Source of the DNA: Actinomycetospora straminea
GTDB taxonomy: Bacteria; Actinomycetota; Actinomycetes; Mycobacteriales; Pseudonocardiaceae
Direction: 5' to 3'
Assembly (NCBI RefSeq): GCF_028737255.1
Contig: NZ_JAQZAN010000019.1
Span: 82,700 to 146,699, forward strand
DNA: 64,000 nt
This document shows positions 1 to 9,597 of the stretch, piece after piece. The translations under genes and the position numbers were made by a program. Position 1 is the stretch's first letter, and each line of letters starts with the position of its first letter. Under the pieces are notes generated by a model, which was given only the letters and a program-made list of their open reading frames with translations, searched no databases and was not told the origin of the DNA.

Positions 1-333
1 CTCCTCCCGGCGGCGGCTACGCGCCCGCTCCAGGGCCAGCACCGCCCCGCCGTACACCCCGCCCAGGACCAGCAGGAAGATCCCGATCCGGACGACGATG
101 AGCTGGACGCCGGCGAGGCCGAGGTCCGCGCCCGCCACCAGGGTCAGCAGGCCCAGGGCGAACAGGTAGTAGAGGGTGACCAGCAGGTAGTTCAGCGAGG
201 TCGAGATCGACCGGTCGCCGTACACCTCGGCGAGGAAGTCCCGCCCGATCCGGCGCAGGAGCACGCCCACCACCACCGTGACGACGACGCCGATCACCAT
301 CGTCGTCACGAAGCTCGCCGTCGAGACCCCCAT
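1..333 (-). CDS. Membrane protein, 3' end outside window
   Basis: The reading frame starts at an ATG at 333 and is open for 111 codons to the window edge, so the C-terminus is missing. Three hydrophobic segments are visible: about residues 7-26 (VTTMVIGVVVTVVVGVLL), 47-68 and 76-101, separated by short charged loops such as RRIGRDFLAEVYGDR. The visible end is very basic (ERARSRRREE). I recognise no family; the topology is that of a small actinobacterial integral membrane protein. It lies tail-away from the next gene, which shares its strand, with about 115 bases between them. Confidence 0.6.
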   Translation of the reverse strand, partial: MGVSTASFVTTMVIGVVVTVVVGVLLRRIGRDFLAEVYGDRSISTSLNYLLVTLYYLFALGLLTLVAGADLGLAGVQLIVVRIGIFLLVLGGVYGGAVLALERARSRRREE

Positions 334-449
334 CGGTGACCGCCCTCGTCGTTCCGGTGCGCGATGGGTCCGGCAACGGTGTGGGGGCTCAGAGCGCGCG
401 ACGTATCTGTCCGACTACCCCTCCGGGGACCGCGACCAACCCGGGGTGC

Positions 450-836
450 TCAGGGCGCGTCGTCCCCGTCCTCCCGCGGCGACGGCCCGTGGGAGCCCGG
501 CACCACCCGCGCCTCGAGCCGCGCCCACGTCGCACTCCACTCCGCGAGCGGGACGAGCAGCCGCTGCAGGACCTCGAGCTGCTGGTCGAACGCCGCGAGC
601 TGGCTCTGCATCGCGCCCACCGCGTCCCGCTGGGCCTGGATCGCCGCGCGCATCGCCCCGAGCTGCGCCGCCGACATCGCGCCGGGGTGCGTCGCGACCT
701 CCGGCAGCGCGGGCAGCTCGCCGAACGGCGTCGCCGACCCCGCGGCCCTGACGACGTTCTCCGCCAGTCCGCGCAGGCCGGTGACGACGCTCCACAGCGG
801 GTTCTGGCCGCCCGCAGGCTCCGGTGCCTCGCTCAT
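450..836 (-). CDS. Hypothetical helical protein downstream of meaB
   Basis: This is a 128-residue protein from the ATG at 836; a GTG two codons upstream is an alternative start. The centre (about residues 50-105) is predicted helical and amphipathic, with a run AAIQAQRDAVGAMQSQLAAF followed by QQLEVLQRLL that looks like a short coiled coil. The tail is charged and proline-rich (GPSPREDGDDAP). No catalytic motif or family is recognised. It begins 47 bases after the meaB stop on the same strand, so co-transcription with meaB is likely, but I cannot infer a role. Confidence 0.6.
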   Translation of the reverse strand: MSEAPEPAGGQNPLWSVVTGLRGLAENVVRAAGSATPFGELPALPEVATHPGAMSAAQLGAMRAAIQAQRDAVGAMQSQLAAFDQQLEVLQRLLVPLAEWSATWARLEARVVPGSHGPSPREDGDDAP

Positions 837-883
837 GCCCACGGTCTACCCGACCGCCGGACCTCCGCACCCGTGGGCCCGGG

Positions 884-1870
884 TCACGACGGGTCGAGGA
901 ACGCCGCGAGGATGCGGTCGGCCGCGAGCGCCGGGGTGAGCCCGCCCTCGCGGACCTCGTGCTCGAGCTCGGTGCGCATGCCCTTGACCTGGGGATGGTC
1001 CTGGAGCCGCCCGAGCAGGCGGTCACGGACCATCTGCCAGGTCCAGTCGACCTGCTGCTGGGCGCGCTTCTCGGCCAGCCCGCCCCCGGAGTCGAGGTGC
1101 TCCTGGTGGCGCACCAGCGCCGACCACACGTCGTCGAGACCCGTCCGCTCGGCCGCGCTGCAGGTCAGGACGGGGACCTTCCAGGTCTCCCGCTCCCCGC
1201 GCAGCATCGCGAGCGCCTGCTCGAGCTCCCGCGCGGCACGCTTCGCCTCGCGCGCGTGCGGCCCGTCCGCCTTGTTGACGGCGATGACGTCGGCGATCTC
1301 GAGGATGCCGCGCTTGATGCCCTGCAGCGAGTCGCCCGTGCGCGCGAGGGTCAGGAAGAGGAACGAGTCGACCATCTGCGCCACGGTCGTCTCCGACTGC
1401 CCGACGCCGACGGTCTCGACGATGACGACGTCGTAGCCCGCCGCCTCCATCACGACCATCGTCTCGCGCGTCGCCTTCGCGACCCCGCCGAGCGTGCCGG
1501 CGGTCGGCGAGGGCCGGATGAAGGCGTCGTCGTCGGTGGCCAGCTCGTTCATCCGCGTCTTGTCGCCGAGGATCGAGCCGCCGGACCGGGTCGAGGACGG
1601 GTCGACGGCGAGCACCGCGACCTTCGAGCCGGCGGCGGTCAGGGTCGACCCGAGCGCCCCGATGAACGTCGACTTCCCGACCCCGGGCACCCCGGAGATG
1701 CCGATCCGCCGCGCCCCGCCCGCGTGGGGCAGGAGCTCGACGAGCAGCTCCTGGGCGGCCTCCCGGTGGTCCGGGCGCGTCGACTCGACGAGCGTGATCG
1801 CCCGTCCGATCCAGAGCCGAGACCCGGACCGGACGCCGTCGACGTACTTCTCCAGGTCGATGTCGCTCAC
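884..1870 (-). CDS. meaB: Methylmalonyl-CoA mutase-associated GTPase MeaB
   Basis: MeaB is the G3E-family GTPase chaperone that gates adenosylcobalamin loading of methylmalonyl-CoA mutase and protects the enzyme. The sequence shows a P-loop GISGVPGVGKST, the VAVLAVDPSS strand with SGGSILGDKTRM, the switch-like VETVGVGQSE and the base-specificity motif NKAD. The 328-residue length from the GTG at 1870 is normal for the family; an in-frame ATG at 1909 is possible but has AGG directly against it, whereas the GTG has GGGCAGG about five bases upstream. It is separated from mutA-mutB by a carotenoid oxygenase gene and an oppositely oriented protease gene. Confidence 0.93.
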   Translation of the reverse strand: MSDIDLEKYVDGVRSGSRLWIGRAITLVESTRPDHREAAQELLVELLPHAGGARRIGISGVPGVGKSTFIGALGSTLTAAGSKVAVLAVDPSSTRSGGSILGDKTRMNELATDDDAFIRPSPTAGTLGGVAKATRETMVVMEAAGYDVVIVETVGVGQSETTVAQMVDSFLFLTLARTGDSLQGIKRGILEIADVIAVNKADGPHAREAKRAARELEQALAMLRGERETWKVPVLTCSAAERTGLDDVWSALVRHQEHLDSGGGLAEKRAQQQVDWTWQMVRDRLLGRLQDHPQVKGMRTELEHEVREGGLTPALAADRILAAFLDPS

Positions 1871-2040
1871 GTCGCCTGCCCGATGACCCCGCACGACACG
1901 GTCGGTCATCCTACGGACACGGGTCGCCGCCTCGGCGAGATCGCCGACACTCCTCCGCCGCCGCGGTGCGCAGCACACCCCGACGCCATGGTCGAGGGCG
2001 GAGAGTGGGCGCGGTCATCGCTGACACGGAGGTGCGGCAC

Positions 2041-3246
2041 GTGCCCGGGCAGGGGCTCTCCCCGAACATCCTGGACGGCGTCCTCGTCGTCGTCGGGCTG
2101 CTCGCCCTGCTCCGGGGCTGGCGCCAGGGGGCGCTCGTGGCGCTGCTCTCGCTCGGCGGCCTGGTCCTCGGCCTGCTGGCGGGCGCGTGGGTGGCGCCCC
2201 GGGTCGCGGCGTGGTTCCTCGACGAGCCGGGCGCCGGGACCGCGCTGCTGAGCCTCGGGCTGCTCCTCGTGGCCATCCTCGTCGGGCAGGGGATCGGCCT
2301 GCGTCTCGGTCTGGCGCTGCGGCGCGGCGTCGTCCGGATCGGCGCCGGCCCCGTCGACCGGGTGCTCGGGCTGGGGGTCGGCCTGGCCGGCACCGCCCTC
2401 GTCGTGTGGCTCCTCGCGGGGGTGCTCGCGCAGGGCCCGATCCCGGCGGTGGCCCGCCAGGTGCAGGGCTCGGAGATCGTCGGCGCCCTCGACCGGTCGC
2501 TGCCCCCGAGGCCCGCGGTCGTCGGCGAGGTCGCGGCCTACCTGGACCGGCAGGGCTTCCCCGCGGTGTTCGCCGGGCTGGGCGGCGGGATCTCGGCCCC
2601 GCCGGTCGCGCCGACGGCGGACGCCGCCGTGGCGGCGGCCGCACGGGCCGGGCAGCCGAGCACCGTGCGGGTCCGCGGCCTGGGCTGCGGCACCGCGATC
2701 GGCTTCGGCTCCGGGTTCGTCACGGCGCCCGGCGTCGTCGTCACCAACGCCCACGTGGTGGCCGGCTTCGACCGGTTGACCGTCGAGGACACGACGGGCC
2801 GGTACACCGCGGAGCCGGTCCTCGTCGATCCCGCGCTCGACGTGGCCGTGCTGCGGGCGCCCGAGCTCGGCGCGCCCCCGCTCGCGTGGAGCGAGGCGGG
2901 CGTCGGGCGGGGCGACGAGGGCGCCACCCTCGGCTTCCCGGGCGGGAGCACCGACCTGGTGGTGGAGCCGGCCACCGTCCGCACGCGGATCGACGCCGTC
3001 GGACGCGACGTCGACGGCGGCGCGTCGGTGCGACGCGAGGTGCTGGTCCTGGCCGCCGCGGTGGAGCGCGGCGACTCCGGCGGGCCGTTCGTCACCGCCG
3101 ACGGTCGGGTGGGCGGGGTGGTGTTCGCCGGTGCTCCCGACGGCAGCCCCACCGGCTACGCGCTGACCGTCGAGCAGGTGCGTCCGGTGGTCGCCGACGC
3201 CGTCCTCCGCGACACGCCGGTCGACACCGGGGCCTGCCGGTTCTGA
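2041..3246 (+). CDS. marP: MarP-type membrane serine protease
   Basis: MarP is a membrane-anchored trypsin-fold protease that supports acid and oxidative stress resistance in mycobacteria. The N-terminal 130 residues contain four hydrophobic segments of the CvpA type; the C-terminal half is a chymotrypsin-like domain. The catalytic triad is readable: His238 in TNAHVVAG, Asp267 in ALDVAVLR and Ser346 in ERGDSGGPF. Two cysteines near the start of the protease domain and at the end (GLGCGT, TGACRF) could form the disulfide known in MarP. The GTG at 2041 is chosen because GGAGG lies seven bases upstream. It diverges from meaB and converges on the carotenoid oxygenase with a seven-base gap. Confidence 0.92.
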   Translation: MPGQGLSPNILDGVLVVVGLLALLRGWRQGALVALLSLGGLVLGLLAGAWVAPRVAAWFLDEPGAGTALLSLGLLLVAILVGQGIGLRLGLALRRGVVRIGAGPVDRVLGLGVGLAGTALVVWLLAGVLAQGPIPAVARQVQGSEIVGALDRSLPPRPAVVGEVAAYLDRQGFPAVFAGLGGGISAPPVAPTADAAVAAAARAGQPSTVRVRGLGCGTAIGFGSGFVTAPGVVVTNAHVVAGFDRLTVEDTTGRYTAEPVLVDPALDVAVLRAPELGAPPLAWSEAGVGRGDEGATLGFPGGSTDLVVEPATVRTRIDAVGRDVDGGASVRREVLVLAAAVERGDSGGPFVTADGRVGGVVFAGAPDGSPTGYALTVEQVRPVVADAVLRDTPVDTGACRF

Positions 3247-3253
3247 GCCGCCG

Positions 3254-4684
3254 TCACCCCTCGGGGGGCTCGGGGATCCAGGAGCCGTGGAAGCCCGAGG
3301 GCACGCCGCGGGGCAGGGTGACCGCGGCGACGGTCCGGGTCACGTCGGTGGCGTCGAGGACGAGCAGCCGCGAGGCCGAGCCGTCGGCGCGCGTGGTGAT
3401 CGTCAGCAACCAGCCGTCGTCCTCGCCCCGGTCGGCGCGGGCGGCCGGGACGAACACGGCCTCCCCGGCCTTGACCTCGGGTCCGAGCTCGTGGACGAGG
3501 GTCCGCCCGGTCGTCAGGTCCAGCTTGAGGATCGCGTTGGCGGCCCGCGACGAGGTGACGCCGTAGCGGTAGCGGGCGGCGCGGCCGACGCGCTCCGGGT
3601 CGACGGTGGGGAACTCCACGGGACGGTCGTCGAGCGGGCCCTCGGACACCCGCCCGGTGGCGGGGTCGAGGACCCAGCGGTGCATCCGTGCCGCTCCGGT
3701 GCCGGCCGCCCGGCCCGCGGGGTCCGCGCCGGCGGCCCCGGCCGCGTCACGGGCCGCCTCCGGGGCGGTGTCCCGGGCACGGCCGCGTCGTCGACGGCGC
3801 GTCGGCGGTGCCCACTGCGCCGCCATGTCCGCGGCGTCGTAGCGGGACCCGTCGACGACGATGCGCCCGTCGGCGTCCTCGTGCGCGGTGCCGACGTGGA
3901 AGACGTAGCAGGGGTCGATCTCGAACCACCGCACCGTCGCGGTCGGGTCGTCGTGGCGCATCACGCCGAGGCGCGCGCCGTAGGACTCGTCCCAGACGAA
4001 CGGGAAGCCGGCCCGGATGTGCCGCAGGGAGAACGTCAGCGGGAGGTCCAGCCACACCGTGTGCCGCGCCGTGATGGCGGCGTCGTGCATGAGGGTCGGG
4101 CGCCGGACCGAGACCCGGCGGCTGACCACGAGCTCCCCCGCGGCGGAGAGCCGGTGGTAGGTCAGGAACGGGGGCACCGGCGAGTAGCCGTAGAAGTGCA
4201 GCTCCCCGGTCACCGGGTCGGCCTTCGGGTGCGCGGTCATCGCCGTGCGCAGCCGCCCGCCGAAGTCGCAGGGGCCGACCGTCCCGAGGTCGCGGTCGAC
4301 CTCGTACGGCAGGCCCTGCTCGACGAGCGCGAGCAGCCTCCCGCCGTGCTCGATGACGTGGGTGTTGGCCGGCACCGCGGTGAGGTCGACCCCTCGCCAG
4401 GACAGGTAGCGGCGGCCGGCCAGTGCGCCGGTGCGGACCCAGCGGTTGCGGTACCAGAGCGCCCGCCCGCGCCCGAGGCGCACGCCGTGCAGCATCCCGT
4501 GGCCGCGGAACCAGTGCCCCGGATCGGCGCCGGGCAGCGGGTTCGGGCCGTTGCGGACGTAGCGCCCGTCGAGCTCCGGCGGCAGCGTGCCCTCGACGGG
4601 CAGGTCGACGGCGTCGATCTCGTCGGGCACCGGCGCGTAGTGACCGGTCAGGTGGAGAGGGCGGGCGTCCTCGGCGGCGGTCAG
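3254..4684 (-). CDS. Carotenoid cleavage oxygenase, probable CTG start
   Basis: This belongs to the RPE65/carotenoid cleavage dioxygenase family, non-heme iron enzymes that split double bases of carotenoids or related alkenes. The RYVRNGPNP motif and four candidate iron histidines are present (in TAHPKAD, LMHDAA, VFHVGTAHED and GFHGSWIPEP). Family members usually begin with an HLTGHYAPV-like stretch; here that stretch is encoded upstream of the only nearby GTG (4630). No ATG or GTG lies in frame there, but GGAGG (4690-4694) is five bases before a CTG at 4684, so I place the start there (476 residues). The minimal alternative is 3254-4630. A basic, alanine-rich insertion (about residues 290-330) is unusual. 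The substrate is unknown. Confidence 0.85.
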   Translation of the reverse strand: MTAAEDARPLHLTGHYAPVPDEIDAVDLPVEGTLPPELDGRYVRNGPNPLPGADPGHWFRGHGMLHGVRLGRGRALWYRNRWVRTGALAGRRYLSWRGVDLTAVPANTHVIEHGGRLLALVEQGLPYEVDRDLGTVGPCDFGGRLRTAMTAHPKADPVTGELHFYGYSPVPPFLTYHRLSAAGELVVSRRVSVRRPTLMHDAAITARHTVWLDLPLTFSLRHIRAGFPFVWDESYGARLGVMRHDDPTATVRWFEIDPCYVFHVGTAHEDADGRIVVDGSRYDAADMAAQWAPPTRRRRRGRARDTAPEAARDAAGAAGADPAGRAAGTGAARMHRWVLDPATGRVSEGPLDDRPVEFPTVDPERVGRAARYRYGVTSSRAANAILKLDLTTGRTLVHELGPEVKAGEAVFVPAARADRGEDDGWLLTITTRADGSASRLLVLDATDVTRTVAAVTLPRGVPSGFHGSWIPEPPEG

Positions 4685-4748
4685 CAGAACCTCCGTGCTC
4701 GACTCCCGCGAGCCTCCCCCGCGCGACCCGGGCCTGCCACCCGGGAGC

Positions 4749-6956
4749 TCAGCCGGCGGTGTGCCCCAACCGCTCGGACAGCGTGCCGAGTAGCTGCGTC
4801 GCGGCCTCGGCGATCACCGTGCCCGGACCGAAGATCGCGGCGGCGCCGTTGTCGAGCAGCTCCTGGTGGTCGCCGGGCGGGATGACGCCGCCCGCGACGA
4901 TGAGGATCTCCTCGGCGCCGGCCTCCGCGAGCTCGTCGCGCAGGGCCGGGACCAGCGACAGGTGCCCGGCCGCGAGCGACGAGACGCCGACGACGTGCAC
5001 GTCGGCCTCGACGGCCTGGCGCGCGACCTCGGCGGGCGTCTGGAACAGCGGGCCCACGTCGACGTCGAAGCCGAGGTCGGCGAACGCGGTGGCGATGACC
5101 TTCTGCCCGCGGTCGTGGCCGTCCTGGCCCATCTTCGCGACGAGGATGCGGGGCCGGCGGCCCTCGGCGTCGGAGAACCGCGACGCCGCCTGGCGCGCCT
5201 GCTCGACGGCGGAGTTCTCGCCCACCTCGTCACGGTAGACCCCGGAGATCGTCCGGACGTCCGAGCGGTGCCGGCCGTAGACCTCCTCGAGCGCGTCGGA
5301 GATCTCGCCGACGCTGGCCTTGGCGCGCGCGGCGTCGATGGCGAGCTTGAGCAGGTTGCCGTCGAGACCGGTCTCTCTCGTGCCCTGGTCGGCGGCGCGG
5401 GCGGCGTTGGTCAGCTGCTGCAGCGCCGAGCGCACGGCCTCGTCGTCGCGGTCGGCCCGGAGCTCCTTGAGCCGCTCGACCTGCTGGCGCAGCACGTCCT
5501 TGTTGTCGACCTTGAGCACGTCGACGTCCTCGCCCGCGGTCAGCGGGTACTTGTTGACGCCGATCAGCGGCTGGCGCCCCGAGTCGATCCGGGCCTGGGT
5601 GCGGGCCGCGGCCTCCTCGATGCGCATCTTCGGCAGGCCCTCGTCGATCGCCTGCGCCATGCCGCCGGTGGACTCCACCTCCTGGATGTGGGCCCACGCG
5701 CGGCCGGCGAGCTCGCGGGTCAGGCGCTCGACGTAGGCCGAGCCGCCCCACGGGTCGACGGTGCGCGTGGTGCCCGACTCCTGCTGCAGCAGCAGCTGGG
5801 TGTTGCGGGCGATGCGCGCGGAGAAGTCGGTCGGCAGCGCGAGCGCCTCGTCGAGGGCGTTGGTGTGCAGCGACTGGGTGTGCCCCTGGGTCGCGGCCAT
5901 CGCCTCGACGCAGGTGCGGACGACGTTGTTGTAGACGTCCTGGGCGGTGAGCGACCAGCCGGAGGTCTGGCTGTGGGTGCGCAGGGAGAGCGACTTCGGG
6001 TTCTGCGCGCCGAACCCGTGCACGAGCTTCGCCCACAGCAGCCGGGCGGCGCGGAGCTTGGCGATCTCCATGAAGTAGTTCATGCCGATGCCCCAGAAGA
6101 AGGACAGCCTCGGCGCGAACTTGTCGATGTCCAGCCCGGCGTTCCGGCCCGCCCGCAGGTACTCCACCCCGTCGGCCAGCGTGTACGCCAGCTCCAGATC
6201 GGCCGAGGCCCCGGCCTCCTGGATGTGGTAGCCCGAGATGGAGATCGAGTTGAACTTGGGCATCTTCTCCGAGGTGTAGCTGAAGATGTCCGAGATGATC
6301 TGCATCGACGGTTTCGGCGGGTAGATGTAGGTGTTGCGGACCATGAACTCCTTGAGGATGTCGTTCTGGATGGTCCCGGCCAGCTGCTCCGGCGACACCC
6401 CCTGCTCCTCGGCGGCGGCGACGTAGAGCGCCATCACCGGGAGCACGGCCCCGTTCATGGTCATCGACACCGACATGCGGTCCAGCGGGATGCCGTCGAA
6501 CAGCTGGCGCATGTCGAGGATCGAGTCGATCGACACCCCGGCCATCCCGACGTCCCCGGACACGCGGGGGTTGTCGGAGTCGTAGCCGCGGTGGGTGGGC
6601 AGGTCGAACGCGACCGACAGGCCCTTCTGCCCGGCGGCGAGGTTGCGCCGGTAGAACGCGTTCGACTCCGCGGCGGTCGAGAAGCCCGCGTACTGGCGCA
6701 CGGTCCAGGGCTGGGTCACGTACATCGTCGGGTACGGCCCGCGCAGGTACGGCGTGACGCCCGGGTAGGTGTGCAGGAAGTCGAGGCCCTCGAGGTCCGC
6801 GTCGGTGTAGAGCGGCTTGACCCCGATGCCCTCGGGGGTCTCCCAGACGAGGTCCTCGGCGCCCTTGCCGGTGGCCTCCTCGAGCGCTGATTCCCAGTCG
6901 CCCGACGGCCCCTCGGGGGTGCCGAGCTCGACGTCACCGAAGTCGGGGATGCTCAT
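4749..6956 (-). CDS. mutB: Methylmalonyl-CoA mutase large subunit
   Basis: The adenosylcobalamin-dependent subunit interconverts methylmalonyl-CoA and succinyl-CoA. The 735-residue protein has the TIM-barrel substrate domain ([32 protein letters not shown]) and a C-terminal B12 domain with GQDGHDRG, whose histidine (about residue 614) is the lower axial cobalt ligand, followed by [10 protein letters not shown] and VAGGVIPP. The ATG overlaps the stop of mutA by four bases (ATGA), giving translational coupling. It supplies the last step of propionate, odd-chain fatty acid and branched amino acid breakdown and can feed methylmalonyl-CoA to polyketide synthesis. Confidence 0.97.
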   Translation of the reverse strand: MSIPDFGDVELGTPEGPSGDWESALEEATGKGAEDLVWETPEGIGVKPLYTDADLEGLDFLHTYPGVTPYLRGPYPTMYVTQPWTVRQYAGFSTAAESNAFYRRNLAAGQKGLSVAFDLPTHRGYDSDNPRVSGDVGMAGVSIDSILDMRQLFDGIPLDRMSVSMTMNGAVLPVMALYVAAAEEQGVSPEQLAGTIQNDILKEFMVRNTYIYPPKPSMQIISDIFSYTSEKMPKFNSISISGYHIQEAGASADLELAYTLADGVEYLRAGRNAGLDIDKFAPRLSFFWGIGMNYFMEIAKLRAARLLWAKLVHGFGAQNPKSLSLRTHSQTSGWSLTAQDVYNNVVRTCVEAMAATQGHTQSLHTNALDEALALPTDFSARIARNTQLLLQQESGTTRTVDPWGGSAYVERLTRELAGRAWAHIQEVESTGGMAQAIDEGLPKMRIEEAAARTQARIDSGRQPLIGVNKYPLTAGEDVDVLKVDNKDVLRQQVERLKELRADRDDEAVRSALQQLTNAARAADQGTRETGLDGNLLKLAIDAARAKASVGEISDALEEVYGRHRSDVRTISGVYRDEVGENSAVEQARQAASRFSDAEGRRPRILVAKMGQDGHDRGQKVIATAFADLGFDVDVGPLFQTPAEVARQAVEADVHVVGVSSLAAGHLSLVPALRDELAEAGAEEILIVAGGVIPPGDHQELLDNGAAAIFGPGTVIAEAATQLLGTLSERLGHTAG

Positions 6957-8833
6957 CGGACCTCCAGGGCCTCGAGGGTGTCGCGGAGAACGGCGGCGGC
7001 GTCGCACCCGGCGTAGAGGGTGGCGTCGACGCCCTCGACGTCCTTCTTCCCTGCCAGCAGGATGCGCGTCGCTCCGGCCTCGCGCAGGGCCGCGGCGACG
7101 CCGGCGGCGTGCTCGTCGTAGCGCTTGTCCGACGACGCGATCACCGCCACCGGGGTGCCGGCCTCGCGGAAGGCGTCCGCGATCTCCTGCGGGTCGGTGC
7201 CACCGGGGCCGTCGAGCGTGGCCACGCCCCCGGCGTTCAGCAGGTTCGTGGTGAACGAGGCGCGGGCGGTGTACTCGGCGAGGGCGCCGATCGTGGCGAG
7301 GAAGACGGTCGGGCGCTGCCCCGTCGACGCCGCGGCGTCGGCGCGGTCGCGGAGCTCCTCGAAGACCTGGGCGTAGCGCCGGCGGGGCAGGCCGCCGTCG
7401 TGCTCGGTGATCGGCAGGGGGGCCCGCTGCGGGAGCTCCTCGTGCAGGTTCGGGAACTCGCTGACGCCGGTGATCGGGTCCTTCCGCCGGGCGATGCGCG
7501 TCGCCCGCTGCTGCCACGTCTCGTCGAGGCGAGCCGCGAGGCTGCCGTCGTCCAGCACCGCCGCGATGCCGCCGTCGCGCTCGGTACGCGTGAACTCCTC
7601 CCAGGCGGCGTGGGCCAGCGCGTCGGTCAGCGACTCGACGTACCAGGAGCCGCCGGCCGGGTCGATGACGTGCGCGAGGTGCGACTCCTCGAGCAGCAGC
7701 GCCTGGGTGTTCCGCGCGAGGCGGCGGGCGGCCTCGTCGGGACGGCCGAGCTCGCTGTCGAAGGGCAGCACGGTGACCGCGGCGGCCCCGCCCAGCCCGG
7801 CGCCGACGGCGGCGACGGTGGTGCGCAGCATGTTCACCCACGGGTCGCGGCGGGTGATCATCGCCGGGCTCGTGACGGCGTGCTGGACCATCGCCCGCGC
7901 GCTCTCGGAGGCGCCGGACACGGACCCGATCCGCTCCCAGCAGCGGCGCGCGGCGCGGAGCTTGGCGAGCGTCGCGAACTGGTCGGCGGTGGCGGCGAAC
8001 CGGAACTCGATCCGGCGGAACGCGTCGTCGGTGCTCAGGCCCGCGTCGGTGAGCAGGCGCAGCGCGTGGACGCCGGCGGCGAGCGCGGCACCGAGCTCCT
8101 GGGCGTCGCTGCCGCCCGCGCGGTGGTACGGCAGGGCGTCGGCGACGACGGTGCGCAGCTCGGGGTGGCTCCCGGCGGCCTGCCGGGCGTGCTCGAGGAG
8201 GGCGTCGGTGTACGGCTGGTCCAACGCCGGCCCGCCCTGGGTGCGGTCGAGCAGCGGGTCGTAGCCGAGCGAGCCGCCGATCGCCCCGGAGCCCGCCTGC
8301 TCGGCGAAGCGCAGCAGCGCCGCGGCGGCGTCCGGGGTGTCGCGGCCGGCGTCGAGCGCGATCGGCGCCAGGTCGACGAACACGCCCTCGAGCAGGGTCG
8401 GCAGCGCGTCGACGGGCGGGCCGCCGGCGTCGCCGAGCACGAGCCACAGCGACGAGACACCGTTCTCCAGCTCGGCCATGACCACGTCGTGGGCCTCGCC
8501 GAGGTCACCGTCGGCGGGGAACGCGTGGCGCTGGCGGACCAGCCAGCCCTCGGCGACCTGGCCCTCGGGGCGGGCGCCGCGGACGAACGGCGGCAGGCCC
8601 GGCACCCCGACGGGCACGTGCGGGGCGTCCTCGGCGGCGTAGAGGCCGGCGATGGTGATGCCGTCGTCGGTGACGGTCGCGAGCGCCGCCTCGGCCTCCT
8701 CCGGGGACAGCTCGCGGCCCGACTTCGCCAGCACGCCCGCGACCAGCTCGCGCCACTGCTCGCGGGTCGGCGCCTCGAACTCGCCAGCCAGCGTCAGGTC
8801 CTCCGGGCTCTCGGTGGGCTCCGCTGCGGTCAT
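6953..8833 (-). CDS. mutA: Methylmalonyl-CoA mutase small subunit
   Basis: The 626-residue partner of MutB has the same two-domain plan but is catalytically silent. The mutase barrel is recognisable ([40 protein letters not shown]). The C-terminal B12-like domain lacks the Asp-x-His-x-x-Gly motif, as expected for the non-cobalamin-binding subunit. The ATG at 8833 starts [13 protein letters not shown]. It is the first gene of the mutA-mutB pair and is followed by a family B repeat upstream on the other side of its start; that upstream gap of about 120 bases should contain its promoter, but I see no clear hexamers. Confidence 0.95.
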   Translation of the reverse strand: MTAAEPTESPEDLTLAGEFEAPTREQWRELVAGVLAKSGRELSPEEAEAALATVTDDGITIAGLYAAEDAPHVPVGVPGLPPFVRGARPEGQVAEGWLVRQRHAFPADGDLGEAHDVVMAELENGVSSLWLVLGDAGGPPVDALPTLLEGVFVDLAPIALDAGRDTPDAAAALLRFAEQAGSGAIGGSLGYDPLLDRTQGGPALDQPYTDALLEHARQAAGSHPELRTVVADALPYHRAGGSDAQELGAALAAGVHALRLLTDAGLSTDDAFRRIEFRFAATADQFATLAKLRAARRCWERIGSVSGASESARAMVQHAVTSPAMITRRDPWVNMLRTTVAAVGAGLGGAAAVTVLPFDSELGRPDEAARRLARNTQALLLEESHLAHVIDPAGGSWYVESLTDALAHAAWEEFTRTERDGGIAAVLDDGSLAARLDETWQQRATRIARRKDPITGVSEFPNLHEELPQRAPLPITEHDGGLPRRRYAQVFEELRDRADAAASTGQRPTVFLATIGALAEYTARASFTTNLLNAGGVATLDGPGGTDPQEIADAFREAGTPVAVIASSDKRYDEHAAGVAAALREAGATRILLAGKKDVEGVDATLYAGCDAAAVLRDTLEALEVR

Positions 8834-8932
8834 GCGCGGGATCGTAGGACGGTCAGGCCCGACCGGTTCGCCTCCGTGCGCCAGGCCACCGGTGCGGGCG
8901 AGCGGAATCGGTCGAGTCGGGGTGCGGGTGTT

Positions 8933-8982
8933 GCAGCGAACGGGCGGTTCGCTGCCTCTACGCGCGCGAACTCCCCGTTCGC
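8933..8982 (+). repeat. Family B repeat, copy 1
   Basis: A hairpin GCAGCGAAC / GTTCGCTGC (8933-8941 with 8947-8955) is followed by CTCTACGCGCGCGAACT and a further GTTCGC. Read on the minus strand, its TTCGCGCGCGTAG part supplies the last codons and TAG stop of the XRE gene. Copies 2 and 3 are at 11183-11232 and 47767-47816. Confidence 0.8.
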
Positions 8983-9539
8983 GTCCCCCGCATGTGCACC
9001 CGCTCGCCCTGGCGCCCGAACAGCGCGAGCACCTCGACCGGCCCGTCGCCGGTGCTCCCCAGCCAGTGGGGACGCCGGGTGTCGATCTCGGTGGCCTCGC
9101 CCGGCCGCAGAACGAGGTCGCTGTCGCCGTTGATGACGCGCAGCCGCCCGGCGAGGACGTAGACCCACTCCCAGCCCTGGTGGGTCGGCAGCTCGGCGGG
9201 CGGGGTGTGCCGGGCGGGCGAGAAGACGAACTTGTAGGCCGCGGGCTGGCCGGGGCTGCGCGAGAGCCGGTACATCACCGTGTCCTCGCTCTGCGCGACC
9301 GGCGCGTCGCGGGCGGGCGGGGCCTCGCGCAGGCCGACGAGCTCGTCGAGCCCGGTGCCGTAGACGGTCGCCAGGGGCAGGAGCAGCTCGAGGGTGGCGC
9401 GCCGGCCACCGTGCTCGAGCCGCGAGAGGGTGCTGACCGAGATGCCGGTGCGCTCGGAGAGCTCGGCGAGGCCCAGGCCCTCGCGGCGCCGCCGCGTGGC
9501 CAGCCGGGCGCCCAGGTCGCCGAGGACGTCGGTGGACAT
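8958..9539 (-). CDS. XRE-family regulator with C-terminal cupin
   Basis: This 193-residue regulator has an N-terminal Cro/C1-type helix-turn-helix (about residues 8-64: RLATRRRREGLGLAELSERTGISVSTLSRLE is spread over it) and a C-terminal cupin barrel (about residues 112-180, with THQGWEWVYVLAGRL and PGEATEID) for a small ligand or metal. Such proteins usually repress a neighbouring gene. It starts at ATG 9539 and diverges from a flavin oxidoreductase gene; a perfect palindrome at 9542-9556 lies directly against its start codon, so repression of both genes is likely. The last residues (SSRA, stop) are encoded by a family B repeat. Confidence 0.88.
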   Translation of the reverse strand: MSTDVLGDLGARLATRRRREGLGLAELSERTGISVSTLSRLEHGGRRATLELLLPLATVYGTGLDELVGLREAPPARDAPVAQSEDTVMYRLSRSPGQPAAYKFVFSPARHTPPAELPTHQGWEWVYVLAGRLRVINGDSDLVLRPGEATEIDTRRPHWLGSTGDGPVEVLALFGRQGERVHMRGTRTGSSRA

Positions 9540-9541
9540 GT

Positions 9542-9556
9542 TTGCCACTATGGCAA
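9542..9556. promoter_or_regulatory. Palindromic operator candidate for XRE-cupin regulator
   Basis: The site is TTGCCA, three bases (CTA), TGGCAA: a perfect 6-3-6 inverted repeat in the 58-base divergent gap, two bases from the regulator's ATG and about 42 bases before the oxidoreductase ATG. Its AT content stands out from the surroundings. Autoregulation is an inference from position. Confidence 0.65.
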
Positions 9557-9597
9557 GAATCCTCGTCGCCGGCCCGCCGTCGGCGCACGGTGGTCCC

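Noticed and set aside
8933..8955. Family B hairpin as a simple intrinsic terminator
   Set aside because: It has no U-run, overlaps coding sequence and repeats with extended flanks, so it is listed as a repeat, though a terminator effect is possible.
4866..9133. Long open frames antisense to mutB and mutA
   Set aside because: They mirror the codon structure of two unambiguous mutase genes; very high GC leaves antisense frames open. They lack ribosome sites and recognisable domains.
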